This document shows positions 24,114 to 32,957 of a stretch of 37,885 bases of DNA, in pieces. The DNA comes from Porticoccaceae bacterium UBA4026 (GTDB lineage Bacteria; Pseudomonadota; Gammaproteobacteria; Pseudomonadales; Porticoccaceae). The stretch spans positions 647 to 38,531 of the forward strand of contig DGAQ01000060.1 of the NCBI GenBank assembly GCA_002382445.1, in the 5' to 3' direction. Positions within the stretch are counted from its first letter, which is position 1, and each line of letters starts with the position of its first letter. The position numbers and the translations under genes are program-made. The notes under the pieces are model-generated. The model searched no databases and was not told the DNA's origin. It was given only the letters and a program-made list of their open reading frames with translations.

Positions 24114-25279
24114 ATACTTCCTACCCCACTTTAAATTTTAACCTTGGTGAAGATATAGACATGCTGCGGGACAGTGTTTATCAATTTTGTATGGCTGAGA
24201 TTGCACCCCGAGCTCCAGAAATAGACAGTAGTAACGAGTTCCCCATGGACCTGTGGCGCAAGCTAGGTGATATGGGGTTGCTGGGTATCACAGTAGATGA
24301 ACAGTACGGCGGTACTGGCATGGGTTATTTGGCTCACTGCGTGGCCATGGAGGAAATATCGCGCGCCTCGGCCTCTGTTGCCCTGTCGTATGGTGCGCAC
24401 TCCAATCTTTGTGTCAATCAGTTGCATAAGAATGGTACCGAAGCGCAAAAGAAGAAATACCTGCCTAAACTTTGTTCGGGCGAGCATATTGGCGCATTAG
24501 CAATGAGTGAGCCCAACGCGGGCTCGGATGTGGTGAGTATGAAACTCAAAGCCGAAAAGCAGGGCGACAAATATATTCTCAATGGCAACAAGATGTGGAT
24601 CACCAATGGCCCTGATGCCCATACCTATATTATCTATGCCAAAACAGATTTAGAGGCTGGCTCCAAAGGCATGACTGCCTTTATCGTTGAACGCGATTCT
24701 GTTGGATTCTCACGTCACCAAAAGCTCGATAAATTAGGCATGCGTGGCTCCAATACCTGTGAACTAGTATTTCAAGACTGTGAGGTTCCTGCAGAGAATA
24801 TTCTCGGTGGAGAAGGTCGCGGTGTGGCGGTACTGATGTCGGGTTTAGATTATGAGCGGACGGTACTTTCCGGCGGACCCGTCGGCATCATGCAGGCTTG
24901 CTTGGATGTGGTACTGCCCTACATTCACGAGCGCAAACAGTTTGGTCAGGCAATTGGTGAATTCCAGTTAATGCAAGGCAAAATTGCCGACATGTACGCT
25001 GACCTCAATGCGTCTCGTGCCTATCTTTATGCGGTAGCTAAGGCCTGCGATATGGGGCAGGACTCCCGCAAAGACGCCGCTGGGGTAATTCTTTTTACTG
25101 CGGAAAAGGCCACTCAAATGGCGCTGCAAGCGATTCAGGCATTGGGTGGCAATGGCTATACAAACGAATATCCAACAGGCCGATTACTGCGTGATGCCAA
25201 GCTCTATGAAATTGGTGCAGGTACCTCTGAAGTGCGACGCATGTTAATTGGCCGCGAGTTATTTGCACAGACTGCCTAA
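24110..25279 (+). CDS. liuA: Isovaleryl-CoA dehydrogenase
   Basis: FAD-dependent acyl-CoA dehydrogenase that oxidises isovaleryl-CoA to 3-methylcrotonyl-CoA, the first committed step of leucine breakdown after the branched-chain dehydrogenase. It has 389 residues. The acyl-CoA dehydrogenase signatures AMSEPNAGSDV (131-141) and the C-terminal QALGGNGYTNEYP are present. E249 in GLDYERTVLSGGP is at the catalytic position characteristic of isovaleryl-CoA enzymes rather than the C-terminal position of short-chain ones. The start codon overlaps the liuR stop, indicating coupled translation. Confidence 0.95.
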   Translation: MNTSYPTLNFNLGEDIDMLRDSVYQFCMAEIAPRAPEIDSSNEFPMDLWRKLGDMGLLGITVDEQYGGTGMGYLAHCVAMEEISRASASVALSYGAHSNLCVNQLHKNGTEAQKKKYLPKLCSGEHIGALAMSEPNAGSDVVSMKLKAEKQGDKYILNGNKMWITNGPDAHTYIIYAKTDLEAGSKGMTAFIVERDSVGFSRHQKLDKLGMRGSNTCELVFQDCEVPAENILGGEGRGVAVLMSGLDYERTVLSGGPVGIMQACLDVVLPYIHERKQFGQAIGEFQLMQGKIADMYADLNASRAYLYAVAKACDMGQDSRKDAAGVILFTAEKATQMALQAIQALGGNGYTNEYPTGRLLRDAKLYEIGAGTSEVRRMLIGRELFAQTA

Positions 25280-25359
25280 AGTTCTTTTAATCAAAAGTTT
25301 AAGAGCGTTTTTAACTAAAAATTTGAGCGCCAGTAAAGAAGATAGCTTGAGGAAACACT

Positions 25360-26967
25360 ATGACAGTAATTAAGAGTAAAATTAATAGCAAAAGCGTCGA
25401 CTTCGTCAATAATGCTGCGGCGATGCAGACCCAAATCAATGATTTAAAAGCAACGCTTGCCAAGATTAGCCAAGGCGGTGGTGTCAAAGCCCGCGAGCGA
25501 CATACTAGTCGCGGTAAACTATTACCTCGCGAGCGCGTGCAAGGGCTGCTTGATCCGGGCTCTCCCTTCCTTGAACTGTCTGCCTTGGCAGCCCACGAAG
25601 TGTATGACGAAGAGGTTCCCGCAGCGGGAATTATCACCGGTATCGGCCGAGTGAGTGGTCAAGAATGCATGGTGATAGCCAATGATGCTACCGTCAAGGG
25701 CGGCAGTTACTACCCTATGACAGTGAAAAAACATCTACGCGCCCAAGCCATTGCCGCAGAGAATAATTTACCCTGTGTCTATCTGGTGGATTCAGGCGGC
25801 GCCAACCTGCCCCGTCAAGATGACGTATTCCCCGACCGCGAGCATTTTGGTCGTATCTTTTTTAATCAGGCCAATATGTCGGCGCGTAATATCCCCCAAA
25901 TCGCAGCGGTTATGGGCTCCTGTACTGCTGGTGGAGCCTACGTTCCGGCCATGGCGGATGAATCGATCATAGTCAAAGAGCAAGGCACTATTTTTCTTGC
26001 CGGACCGCCATTAGTCAAAGCAGCGACCGGTGAAATCGTCACTGCCGAAGAACTCGGTGGTGCCGATGTGCACTGCCGAACCTCAGGGGTGGCGGATCAT
26101 CTTGCCAACAACGATCACCATGCACTGGATTTAGCGCGCAGGGCTGTGGCTAGGCTAAATCGGACTAAGCCCGTTAATGGTGATTTACAAAAGGCCGTTG
26201 AGCCTGCCTATGATGCTGAGGAAATCTACGGTGTGATTCCTGCAGACTCCCGCAAGTCTTACGACGTTCGCGAGGTTATTGCCCGGATTGTTGACGGTTC
26301 TGACTTTGATGAGTTTAAAGCACTTTACGGTATCACCTTAGTCTGCGGCTTTGCTCGTATCTTTGGTTATCCGGTGGGCATTGTGGCCAATAACGGCATT
26401 CTCTTTGGTGAGTCTGCACAGAAAGGCGCACATTTTATTGAGCTCTGCGCCCAGCGTAAGATCCCGCTGGTGTTTTTACAAAACATCACCGGCTTTATGG
26501 TGGGCAAGCAGTACGAAAACGGTGGCATTGCAAAACATGGCGCCAAAATGGTCACCGCGGTGGCCACTGCCAATGTCCCTAAATTTACCGTTTTGATCGG
26601 TGGTTCATTTGGCGCTGGAAATTACGGTATGTGCGGTCGAGCTTATGACCCGCGCTTAATGTTCATGTGGCCCAATGCGCGCATTTCAGTAATGGGTGGA
26701 GAGCAAGCCGCTGGCGTATTGGCGCAGGTGACAAGAGATAAATATGAGCGTGATGGCGTCGCCTGGAGCGAGGATGATGAGACTAAGTTCAAGCAACCAA
26801 TAATTGACAGCTATGAGCACCAAGGCCACCCCTACTATGCCTCGGCGCGGCTTTGGGATGATGGCGTGATCGACCCCGCAGATACTCGCATGGTCCTAGG
26901 TCTATCGATTTCGGCAAGTCACAATCGTGTGATTGAGGACACCAAGTTTGGTATTTTCAGAATGTAA
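25360..26967 (+). CDS. liuB: Methylcrotonyl-CoA carboxylase, carboxyltransferase (beta) subunit
   Basis: Transfers the carboxyl group from biotin to 3-methylcrotonyl-CoA, giving 3-methylglutaconyl-CoA. It has 535 residues. The N-terminal crotonase-fold domain includes MGSCTAGGAYVPAMADE, and the C-terminal one includes NNGILFGESAQKGAHFIELC, FLQNITGFMVG and GSFGAGNYGMCGRAYDPR, which is typical of MCCase-beta. The ATG at 25360 has TGAGG 7 bases upstream. An 80-base gap separates it from liuA. It works with LiuD, encoded two genes later. Confidence 0.96.
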   Translation: MTVIKSKINSKSVDFVNNAAAMQTQINDLKATLAKISQGGGVKARERHTSRGKLLPRERVQGLLDPGSPFLELSALAAHEVYDEEVPAAGIITGIGRVSGQECMVIANDATVKGGSYYPMTVKKHLRAQAIAAENNLPCVYLVDSGGANLPRQDDVFPDREHFGRIFFNQANMSARNIPQIAAVMGSCTAGGAYVPAMADESIIVKEQGTIFLAGPPLVKAATGEIVTAEELGGADVHCRTSGVADHLANNDHHALDLARRAVARLNRTKPVNGDLQKAVEPAYDAEEIYGVIPADSRKSYDVREVIARIVDGSDFDEFKALYGITLVCGFARIFGYPVGIVANNGILFGESAQKGAHFIELCAQRKIPLVFLQNITGFMVGKQYENGGIAKHGAKMVTAVATANVPKFTVLIGGSFGAGNYGMCGRAYDPRLMFMWPNARISVMGGEQAAGVLAQVTRDKYERDGVAWSEDDETKFKQPIIDSYEHQGHPYYASARLWDDGVIDPADTRMVLGLSISASHNRVIEDTKFGIFRM

Positions 26968-26998
26968 ATAAAGACAAACCCTAGGTTGAAAAACAGTA

Positions 26999-27784
26999 AT
27001 GAATAAAGTCAGCACACAAATAGACAGCCGCGGCGTGGCTCGGGTAACTCTAAACAACCCTGACAAGCATAACGCCTTTGATGATCATATCATCGCCCAA
27101 CTTACTAAAGCCTTCAGCGCAGTCGCCGACAACCCTAGTGTGCGTGTCATGCTGCTAACGAGTGAGGGTAAGAGCTTTTCAGCCGGCGCTGATCTGGACT
27201 GGATGAAACGTACGGCGAGCTATTCCTACCAAGAAAACTTTAAAGATGCACAAGCCTTGGCAGAAATGTTCAAAACACTTCATCAGGTGCCTCAACCGAC
27301 CATTGCCCGCGTTCAAGGTGCAGCCTTTGGCGGTGCTGTAGGTCTGATTAGCTGTTGCGACATGGCGGTTGGCTCGGGCAATGCCAGTTTTGCACTCAGT
27401 GAAGTTAAAATTGGCTTGGTGCCAGCAACCATTAGCCCCTATGTAATCGCCACCATTGGCGAGCGCTCGGCAAGGCGTTACTTTATGACAGCGGAACGAT
27501 TTAACGCCCAAATTGCCCAGCAAATTGGATTGCTCAGCGAGGTAGTAGATATTGAAAATCTAGATGATCAGTTAAGCCAGCTAGTTGATTTACTGTTAGC
27601 CAATGGTCCTGAAGCTGTTAAAGCGGCCAAAAAATTGGTCTCGCACGTCAGCGAGAAAGCCATCACTAAGGCGTTGATTGATCACACCTGTGAAGTTATT
27701 GCGAGCATTCGCGTTAGCCAGCAAGGGCAAGAGGGTTTAAATGCTTTTTTAGACAAAAGAAAGCCAAACTGGTTAAAGGATTAA
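26999..27784 (+). CDS. liuC: Methylglutaconyl-CoA hydratase
   Basis: Enoyl-CoA hydratase-family protein of 261 residues that hydrates 3-methylglutaconyl-CoA to HMG-CoA. Oxyanion-hole segments are SAGADLDWMKR (61-71) and the glycine-rich VQGAAFGGAVGLISCCD. The specific assignment among crotonases rests on position between the two carboxylase subunits, the standard liu order. The last base of its stop codon is the first base of the liuD ATG. Confidence 0.92.
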   Translation: MNKVSTQIDSRGVARVTLNNPDKHNAFDDHIIAQLTKAFSAVADNPSVRVMLLTSEGKSFSAGADLDWMKRTASYSYQENFKDAQALAEMFKTLHQVPQPTIARVQGAAFGGAVGLISCCDMAVGSGNASFALSEVKIGLVPATISPYVIATIGERSARRYFMTAERFNAQIAQQIGLLSEVVDIENLDDQLSQLVDLLLANGPEAVKAAKKLVSHVSEKAITKALIDHTCEVIASIRVSQQGQEGLNAFLDKRKPNWLKD

Positions 27785-29697
27785 TGTCAAATATGTTTAA
27801 CAAAATACTCATTGCTAATCGCGGCGAAATTGCCTGCCGAATCATCAAAACCGCCCGTGTAATGGGCATTGCAACGGTGGCTGTTTACAGCGATGCTGAC
27901 CGGAATGCACTGCACGTGAAGATGGCCGATGAAGCTGTCTATTTAGGAGCGTCCCCCTCTATAGAATCCTATCTAGTTGGCGATAAAATCATCCAAGCGG
28001 CACTAGATACCGGCGCCCAGGCAATACACCCCGGCTACGGCTTCCTCTCTGAGAATGCCGAGTTTTGTCGTCAGTGCGCCACTAATAATCTCGTATTCAT
28101 TGGCCCCTCAATTGAGGCCATCTTGGCCATGGGCTCGAAGTCTGCCGCTAAAACCATTATGGCGGATGCGGGCGTTCCACTGGTCCCCGGCTACCATGGC
28201 GACGATCAAAACCCCGAAGTATTGAAACGTGAAGCGAATAAGATGGGCTACCCGGTTTTATTAAAAGCTGCCGCTGGCGGCGGTGGCAAGGGTATGCGCT
28301 CTGTTTTCGCAGAAGCTGAGTTCGACCAAGCTCTTGAGTCTGCGAAACGTGAGGCTATGAGCAGCTTTAATGATGACATAATGCTGGTCGAGAAATACCT
28401 ACTCAAACCTCGCCATGTAGAAATTCAAGTATTTTGCGATAGTCACCATAATGCCGTTTATCTCTTTGAACGGGACTGTTCTGTGCAGCGCCGACATCAA
28501 AAAGTCATTGAAGAAGCACCTGCTCCGGGCATGACACCTTCACTGCGCCAGCAGATGGGCGAGACTGCCATTAAGGCTGCGCAAGCAATACACTATGAAG
28601 GTGCGGGTACCGTGGAGTTTTTACTTGATAGTCAGGGTGATTTTTTCTTCATGGAGATGAATACCCGCTTACAAGTAGAGCACCCTGTGACTGAAATGAT
28701 CAGTGGTCAAGATTTGGTCGAATGGCAACTAATAGTGGCCGCAGGCGAACCTTTGCCTCGTTCCCAGAGCGAGCTCAAAATAAATGGTCATGCCTTTGAA
28801 GCACGTATTTATACCGAAGATCCAGATCATAATTTCTTGCCCGCCACAGGTAAAATAATCCTTCTCCAACCCCCTAGCGAAAGCGCCAATGTTCGTGTCG
28901 ATACTGGTGTAATTGAGGGGGATGAGGTGAGCATCTATTACGACCCCATGATTTCAAAACTCATTGTTTGGGATACAGACCGCGATCGCGCTTTAGCACG
29001 TTTAACCACTGCGCTTGCTGAATATCGTATTGGCGGTTTAGCCACCAATATCGGCTTTCTCTACAATATAGCCACCAGTGTCGCATTTAGGGCTGCAACG
29101 GTACACACCGGATTTATTGAAGAGCATGACAAAGAGATATTCCGTCAACGCGAGCAGGACATTAACTATGCTGGGCCACTGACTGCAGCGGCCATACTTG
29201 AACTGCGCAATCAAAAGGCTCTGCAGGACGCTAAGTGTTCAAGTGAGCCAAATTCCCCTTGGCATCTAGCCAGTAGCTGGGGGAACACCCAGCCTAAGAT
29301 CAAGACTCAAATACAACAGGCTATTGTTGATGTGACTCATGATTCTAAGACAAATTTAGACGGAATTACTGTAGTAGATACTGAATCAGGTTTTAACCTT
29401 TTCACACCGAACGGCTTTTTTCACTGCGCTGAAGTGCAACCAGATCTGGGCTTAGATACCCAAGGTGCCGACGCCGGTAGCCTCAAAGCTCCGATGAACG
29501 GAACCATCGTGACATCGCTTGTCAAAGCAGGGGAACAAGTCTGCAAAGGCGACACCTTATTGGTCATGGAAGCGATGAAAATGGAGCATACAATTACTGC
29601 CCCGAGTGATGGCAGGGTGATTGAGTTCTATTTCCAACCAGGCGACATCGTTGATGGTGGTTTAGAGTTAATAAACTTCGAGGCCAGCAACCTATGA
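27784..29697 (+). CDS. liuD: Methylcrotonyl-CoA carboxylase, biotin-containing (alpha) subunit
   Basis: Biotin carboxylase plus biotin carrier in one chain of 637 residues. It starts MFNKILIANRGEIACRII, then the ATP-grasp region with LLKAAAGGGGKGMR and EMNTRLQVEHPVTE. The biotinyl domain is at the C-terminus with the biotinylated lysine K599 in EAMKMEH. It carboxylates its own biotin with ATP and bicarbonate and hands the group to LiuB. It overlaps liuC by one base and liuE by four, so translation is probably coupled. Confidence 0.96.
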   Translation: MSNMFNKILIANRGEIACRIIKTARVMGIATVAVYSDADRNALHVKMADEAVYLGASPSIESYLVGDKIIQAALDTGAQAIHPGYGFLSENAEFCRQCATNNLVFIGPSIEAILAMGSKSAAKTIMADAGVPLVPGYHGDDQNPEVLKREANKMGYPVLLKAAAGGGGKGMRSVFAEAEFDQALESAKREAMSSFNDDIMLVEKYLLKPRHVEIQVFCDSHHNAVYLFERDCSVQRRHQKVIEEAPAPGMTPSLRQQMGETAIKAAQAIHYEGAGTVEFLLDSQGDFFFMEMNTRLQVEHPVTEMISGQDLVEWQLIVAAGEPLPRSQSELKINGHAFEARIYTEDPDHNFLPATGKIILLQPPSESANVRVDTGVIEGDEVSIYYDPMISKLIVWDTDRDRALARLTTALAEYRIGGLATNIGFLYNIATSVAFRAATVHTGFIEEHDKEIFRQREQDINYAGPLTAAAILELRNQKALQDAKCSSEPNSPWHLASSWGNTQPKIKTQIQQAIVDVTHDSKTNLDGITVVDTESGFNLFTPNGFFHCAEVQPDLGLDTQGADAGSLKAPMNGTIVTSLVKAGEQVCKGDTLLVMEAMKMEHTITAPSDGRVIEFYFQPGDIVDGGLELINFEASNL

Positions 29698-30608
29698 ATT
29701 ATCCAGAGAATGTAAAAATAGTTGAAGTAGGCCCGCGAGACGGACTGCAAAATGAAAAGATGGTCGTTGATGTGAACGATAAAATCGATCTGATCAATCA
29801 ACTCGCCAGCGCAGGCCTAAAAAATATTGAGGCCGGCAGCTTTGTCAGCCCCAAATGGATACCTCAGATGGCTGGTAGTGATGAGGTTTTTAGGGCCATA
29901 GGCAACGCCATACAGCCACGTCACCCAGGAATCACCTTCAGTGCTTTAACACCTAACGAATTCGGGCTAGACAGAGCTATAGAGTGCGGTGTCAAGGAAG
30001 TGGCAGTGTTCGCCGCGGCGTCTGAAAGTTTCAGCCAGAAAAACATTAACTGCTCCATTGCCGAAAGTCTTGCGCGTTTTACCCCTGTTATAGCGAAAGC
30101 CAAAGCTTTAAACATACCCGTGCGCGGTTATGTATCCTGCGTACTGGGTTGCCCCTACGAGGGCCAAGTTAGCCCCCAACAGGTAGAAAAGGTTGCCAGG
30201 CAACTGTTGGCCATGGGTTGTTATGAAGTCTCTCTAGGCGACACCACCGGTGTCGGCACACCTGCGTCTACGACTGTCCTTTTGACTCAATTGTTAGCCA
30301 GTATCCCCGCCGACAAGCTTGCCATGCATATGCATGACACCTACGGTCAGGCCCTAGCTAATATTTTAATCGCCCTTCAGATGGGAATTGCAGTGATTGA
30401 CAGTTCAATCGCTGGTTTAGGCGGTTGTCCATACGCCAACGGGGCCTCTGGCAACGTCGCCACCGAAGACTTGGTCTACATGCTCGACGGCTTAGGTATT
30501 AAACACGGTGTAGAAATGGACCAATTACTGATCGCCGGCAATGCCATTTCCTCTAAACTAAACCGCGCCAATGGTTCTAAGGTGGCCTGTGCCTTGCAAT
30601 CAAAATAA
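29694..30608 (+). CDS. liuE: Hydroxymethylglutaryl-CoA lyase
   Basis: Splits HMG-CoA into acetoacetate and acetyl-CoA, the last step encoded here. It has 304 residues in the DRE-TIM metallolyase family. VEVGPRDGLQNEK (11-23) binds the metal and substrate, MHMHDTYGQALAN supplies the metal histidines, and GLGGCPYANGASGNVATED is the signature loop with the catalytic cysteine. The ATG overlaps the liuD stop (ATGA). No gene for acetoacetate activation follows, so that step must be encoded elsewhere. Confidence 0.96.
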   Translation: MNYPENVKIVEVGPRDGLQNEKMVVDVNDKIDLINQLASAGLKNIEAGSFVSPKWIPQMAGSDEVFRAIGNAIQPRHPGITFSALTPNEFGLDRAIECGVKEVAVFAAASESFSQKNINCSIAESLARFTPVIAKAKALNIPVRGYVSCVLGCPYEGQVSPQQVEKVARQLLAMGCYEVSLGDTTGVGTPASTTVLLTQLLASIPADKLAMHMHDTYGQALANILIALQMGIAVIDSSIAGLGGCPYANGASGNVATEDLVYMLDGLGIKHGVEMDQLLIAGNAISSKLNRANGSKVACALQSK

Positions 30609-30652
30609 TCACACCTGCGGATCGACGCTTACTTAATTTCTTATTGCTGACT

Positions 30653-30658
30653 ATAATA
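30653..30658 (+). promoter_or_regulatory. TATAAT -10 element in front of the HisA-like gene
   Basis: A perfect TATAAT; a weak TTACTT lies 17 bases upstream (30630-30635). The start point would be near 30665, and GGAG at 30681-30684 precedes the TTG start by 8 bases. The gene can therefore be expressed apart from the liu operon. Confidence 0.5.
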
Positions 30659-30692
30659 CCTTTCTTTCCTTTTTTAGATCGGAGTAGCGCTC

Positions 30693-31457
30693 TTGACCGC
30701 CTTTCGTCCCTGTATTGATCTTCATCAAGGCAAGGTAAAACAAATTGTTGGTGGTAGCCTTTCAGAGTCTGGCGCCACGACTAATTTTGTCAGCGATCAT
30801 GGTTCTGCTTACTACGCAGCTTTGTACAAAAGCCTCGGCCTTCAGGGAGGACATATCATTTCCTTGGGCTCAAATAACCAACAGTCAGTGCTTAACGCCC
30901 TCGCCGCTTATCCTCAAGGGCTGCAGTTCGGTGGCGGCGTCAATATCAATAATGCCATCGACTACCTCAATGCCGGCGCCTCAAAGGTCATAGTTACCTC
31001 TTATCTATTTGAGGGCGACCGATTTTCGTGGCAAAAGCTATTCGATATGAGCGCACTGGTCGGCGCCGATAATTTAGTGCTAGACCTTAGTTGCCGTAAA
31101 GCCGATGAGGGCTGGATGGTAGCTACCAATCGCTGGCAGACCATTACCGATGTGCAAATTGATCATCGCTTAATCGAACAGTTACAGCCCTATTGTGCTG
31201 AATTTTTAATCCACAGTGCTGACGTAGAGGGCCTCCAAGCGGGAATTGATGGCGAACTAGTGAGTTTACTGGGGCAAATAGTTTCTATCCCAACGACCTA
31301 TGCCGGTGGCGCAACTTCGCTACAAGACTTAGATAGGGTAAAAGAACTGTCACGCGGCAAGGTGGATTTGACCATAGGTAGCGCCTTAGACATCTTTGGC
31401 GGATCGGGGGTTACTTTAGACGCCTGCGTAAAGTGGAACCAAAAAAATAGCACCTGA
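30693..31457 (+). CDS. Eukaryotic-type phosphoribosylformimino-AICAR ribotide isomerase (HisA/HIS6-like)
   Basis: A (beta/alpha)8-barrel of 254 residues. From memory the sequence follows yeast HIS6 almost throughout: FRPCIDLHQGKVKQIVGG, TNFVSDH, SKVIVTSYLF, DLSCRK, RWQTITD, EFLIHSADVEGL, YAGGATSLQDL and GKVDLTIGSALDIFGG. D9 and D131 (DLSCRK) are candidates for the two catalytic aspartates of the Amadori-type isomerisation in histidine synthesis. Start is TTG at 30693, which agrees with the eukaryotic N-terminus. No other his gene is in the window; it stands behind liuE with its own TATAAT. Family is highly likely; that it makes histidine here is inference. Confidence 0.85.
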   Translation: MTAFRPCIDLHQGKVKQIVGGSLSESGATTNFVSDHGSAYYAALYKSLGLQGGHIISLGSNNQQSVLNALAAYPQGLQFGGGVNINNAIDYLNAGASKVIVTSYLFEGDRFSWQKLFDMSALVGADNLVLDLSCRKADEGWMVATNRWQTITDVQIDHRLIEQLQPYCAEFLIHSADVEGLQAGIDGELVSLLGQIVSIPTTYAGGATSLQDLDRVKELSRGKVDLTIGSALDIFGGSGVTLDACVKWNQKNST

Positions 31458-31496
31458 TCTAAAAATGGCATAAAACCCGTGCCGATCAAGATATAA

Positions 31497-31534
31497 CCCA
31501 TCTTGAAAACAGCGATAGCTATCATCAAGATGGG
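31497..31534 (+). terminator. Rho-independent terminator after the HisA-like gene
   Basis: CCCATCTTGA (31497-31506) and TCAAGATGGG (31525-31534) form a 10-bp perfect stem, with GATAGCTATC (31513-31522) able to pair inside. AATTTTT follows. It separates the gene from the convergent oxidoreductase gene and may serve both. Confidence 0.75.
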
Positions 31535-31547
31535 AATTTTTCAAACT

Positions 31548-32723
31548 TTAGCTCTCTACGGTAAATGTAAGGCCTGCATTGGCCTGAAGCCTTTCGATTA
31601 ACTCTGCACCCATTACCGGGGCGGTGGTCCAGATTCCACCTGAGGCCAACTGAGGGTTTTTGACAAGGCAAACAGCACTCTCGGCAATCATCTTAGATGT
31701 CGACCCATAGCCAGGATCTCTATCGCCTTTGACACTAACCCGCACTGAGCGACCGTCTGCATGCTCACCCACCATTAAAACGTCATAGAGGCCATTTTCT
31801 CGCTCTTCTTTGCATGGCCCCTCTCCCGGCATTATGGTGCTCTTTGCCATAGAAGTGTCCTCGCTTATCGCCTTAGCAATCGCTTCACCTTTTTCCCCCG
31901 GCCCAGTAACCATCATTTCGTCATAAACAAAATCTTCACCATAGTGATGACCTACTAGCAAGTTAGAGCGGTGGACATTTTTAGTGTTAATACTTGCCAT
32001 AACAAATGGAGCAATCCAGCTCTGCAACGCCTGGTCATATTCTGGCTTGTTACCCAACGGTTGTTCCGCGCCCTCAAAACCCGACGTCAAAGCAAAAGGG
32101 TTGCGCAGGACGCCAATTAAACTACGGTCTCTGCCCGCAGCCTCCATGGTCGCTCTAAAGCTAGCCAGAGTGCCTCCAGACATTGACCCTTTCATTGCGC
32201 GCACTCGACCTTTGACCCGAGTCACGGTACTCCCGAGTTCACTTACCGCGTGCTGCTGCAAGAAGAACACGCCTAAATCAAACGGAATGGAATCAAAACC
32301 GCAGGAAAATACAATTCTTGCTCCACTCTTCTCAGCTGTAGCTGAATGCTCGGCAATCATTTTATGCATCCATGCTGGCTCTCCGCAGAGATCCACATAA
32401 TCAGTACCCTGAGCAGCGCAAGCGGCGACTAATTCATTGCCATAAAGCTGATAGGGCCCAACCGTTGTTAGCACCACCGACGTGCTAGCCACCATTTTTT
32501 TCACAGACTCTATATCATCGGCATCAGCGACGACCAAAGGTACATCGGACCCTACGCCCATCTCATCTCTCACAGCGACTAATTTATCGATACTGCGCCC
32601 AGCCATCGCCCATTTAACCTCTCCATTAACACCGTACTGCCGATGAAGATATTCAGCGACCAGCCGACCTGTAAACCCGGTGGCGCCATAGACAACGATG
32701 TCGAATTCCCTGTTACTTTCCAT
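31548..32723 (-). CDS. Saccharopine dehydrogenase-like / trans-acting enoyl reductase family oxidoreductase
   Basis: 391 residues with an N-terminal Rossmann fold (IVVYGATGFTGRLVAEYL, residues 9-26) and the family hallmarks TTVGPYQLYGNELVAACA, YVDLCGE and VFSCGFDSIPFDLG. Such proteins include mycobacterial trans-acting enoyl reductases and eukaryotic saccharopine-dehydrogenase-like oxidoreductases. The substrate in gammaproteobacteria is unknown and no polyketide synthase is nearby. It lacks the recognisable C-terminal domain of true lysine-pathway saccharopine dehydrogenase. It ends convergent with the HisA-like gene and diverges from the acyltransferase. Confidence 0.85.
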   Translation of the reverse strand: MESNREFDIVVYGATGFTGRLVAEYLHRQYGVNGEVKWAMAGRSIDKLVAVRDEMGVGSDVPLVVADADDIESVKKMVASTSVVLTTVGPYQLYGNELVAACAAQGTDYVDLCGEPAWMHKMIAEHSATAEKSGARIVFSCGFDSIPFDLGVFFLQQHAVSELGSTVTRVKGRVRAMKGSMSGGTLASFRATMEAAGRDRSLIGVLRNPFALTSGFEGAEQPLGNKPEYDQALQSWIAPFVMASINTKNVHRSNLLVGHHYGEDFVYDEMMVTGPGEKGEAIAKAISEDTSMAKSTIMPGEGPCKEERENGLYDVLMVGEHADGRSVRVSVKGDRDPGYGSTSKMIAESAVCLVKNPQLASGGIWTTAPVMGAELIERLQANAGLTFTVES

Positions 32724-32957
32724 AAAATTCCTCTTTTTTTTAGTTATAACTTGCCTGTGAGTTTTAGAATGAAAACGATAATCTCAGACTCAATCCAACT
32801 ATGCAAACAAAGCCTTCAGCAAAATATAAAGTGAAAGGCCATTGCAATCCATTTAGTCTACGCAATGCAAATTTAATACTTTAAAGAGACAACGATTTGC
32901 GCTAACACCTCGCCTCATAATTGTGTAAAAATTAAAGAAAAATAGTGGAAAATATCC

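Noticed and set aside
26367..26573. Minus-strand frames inside liuB
   Set aside because: Antisense shadows of a strongly conserved carboxyltransferase gene.
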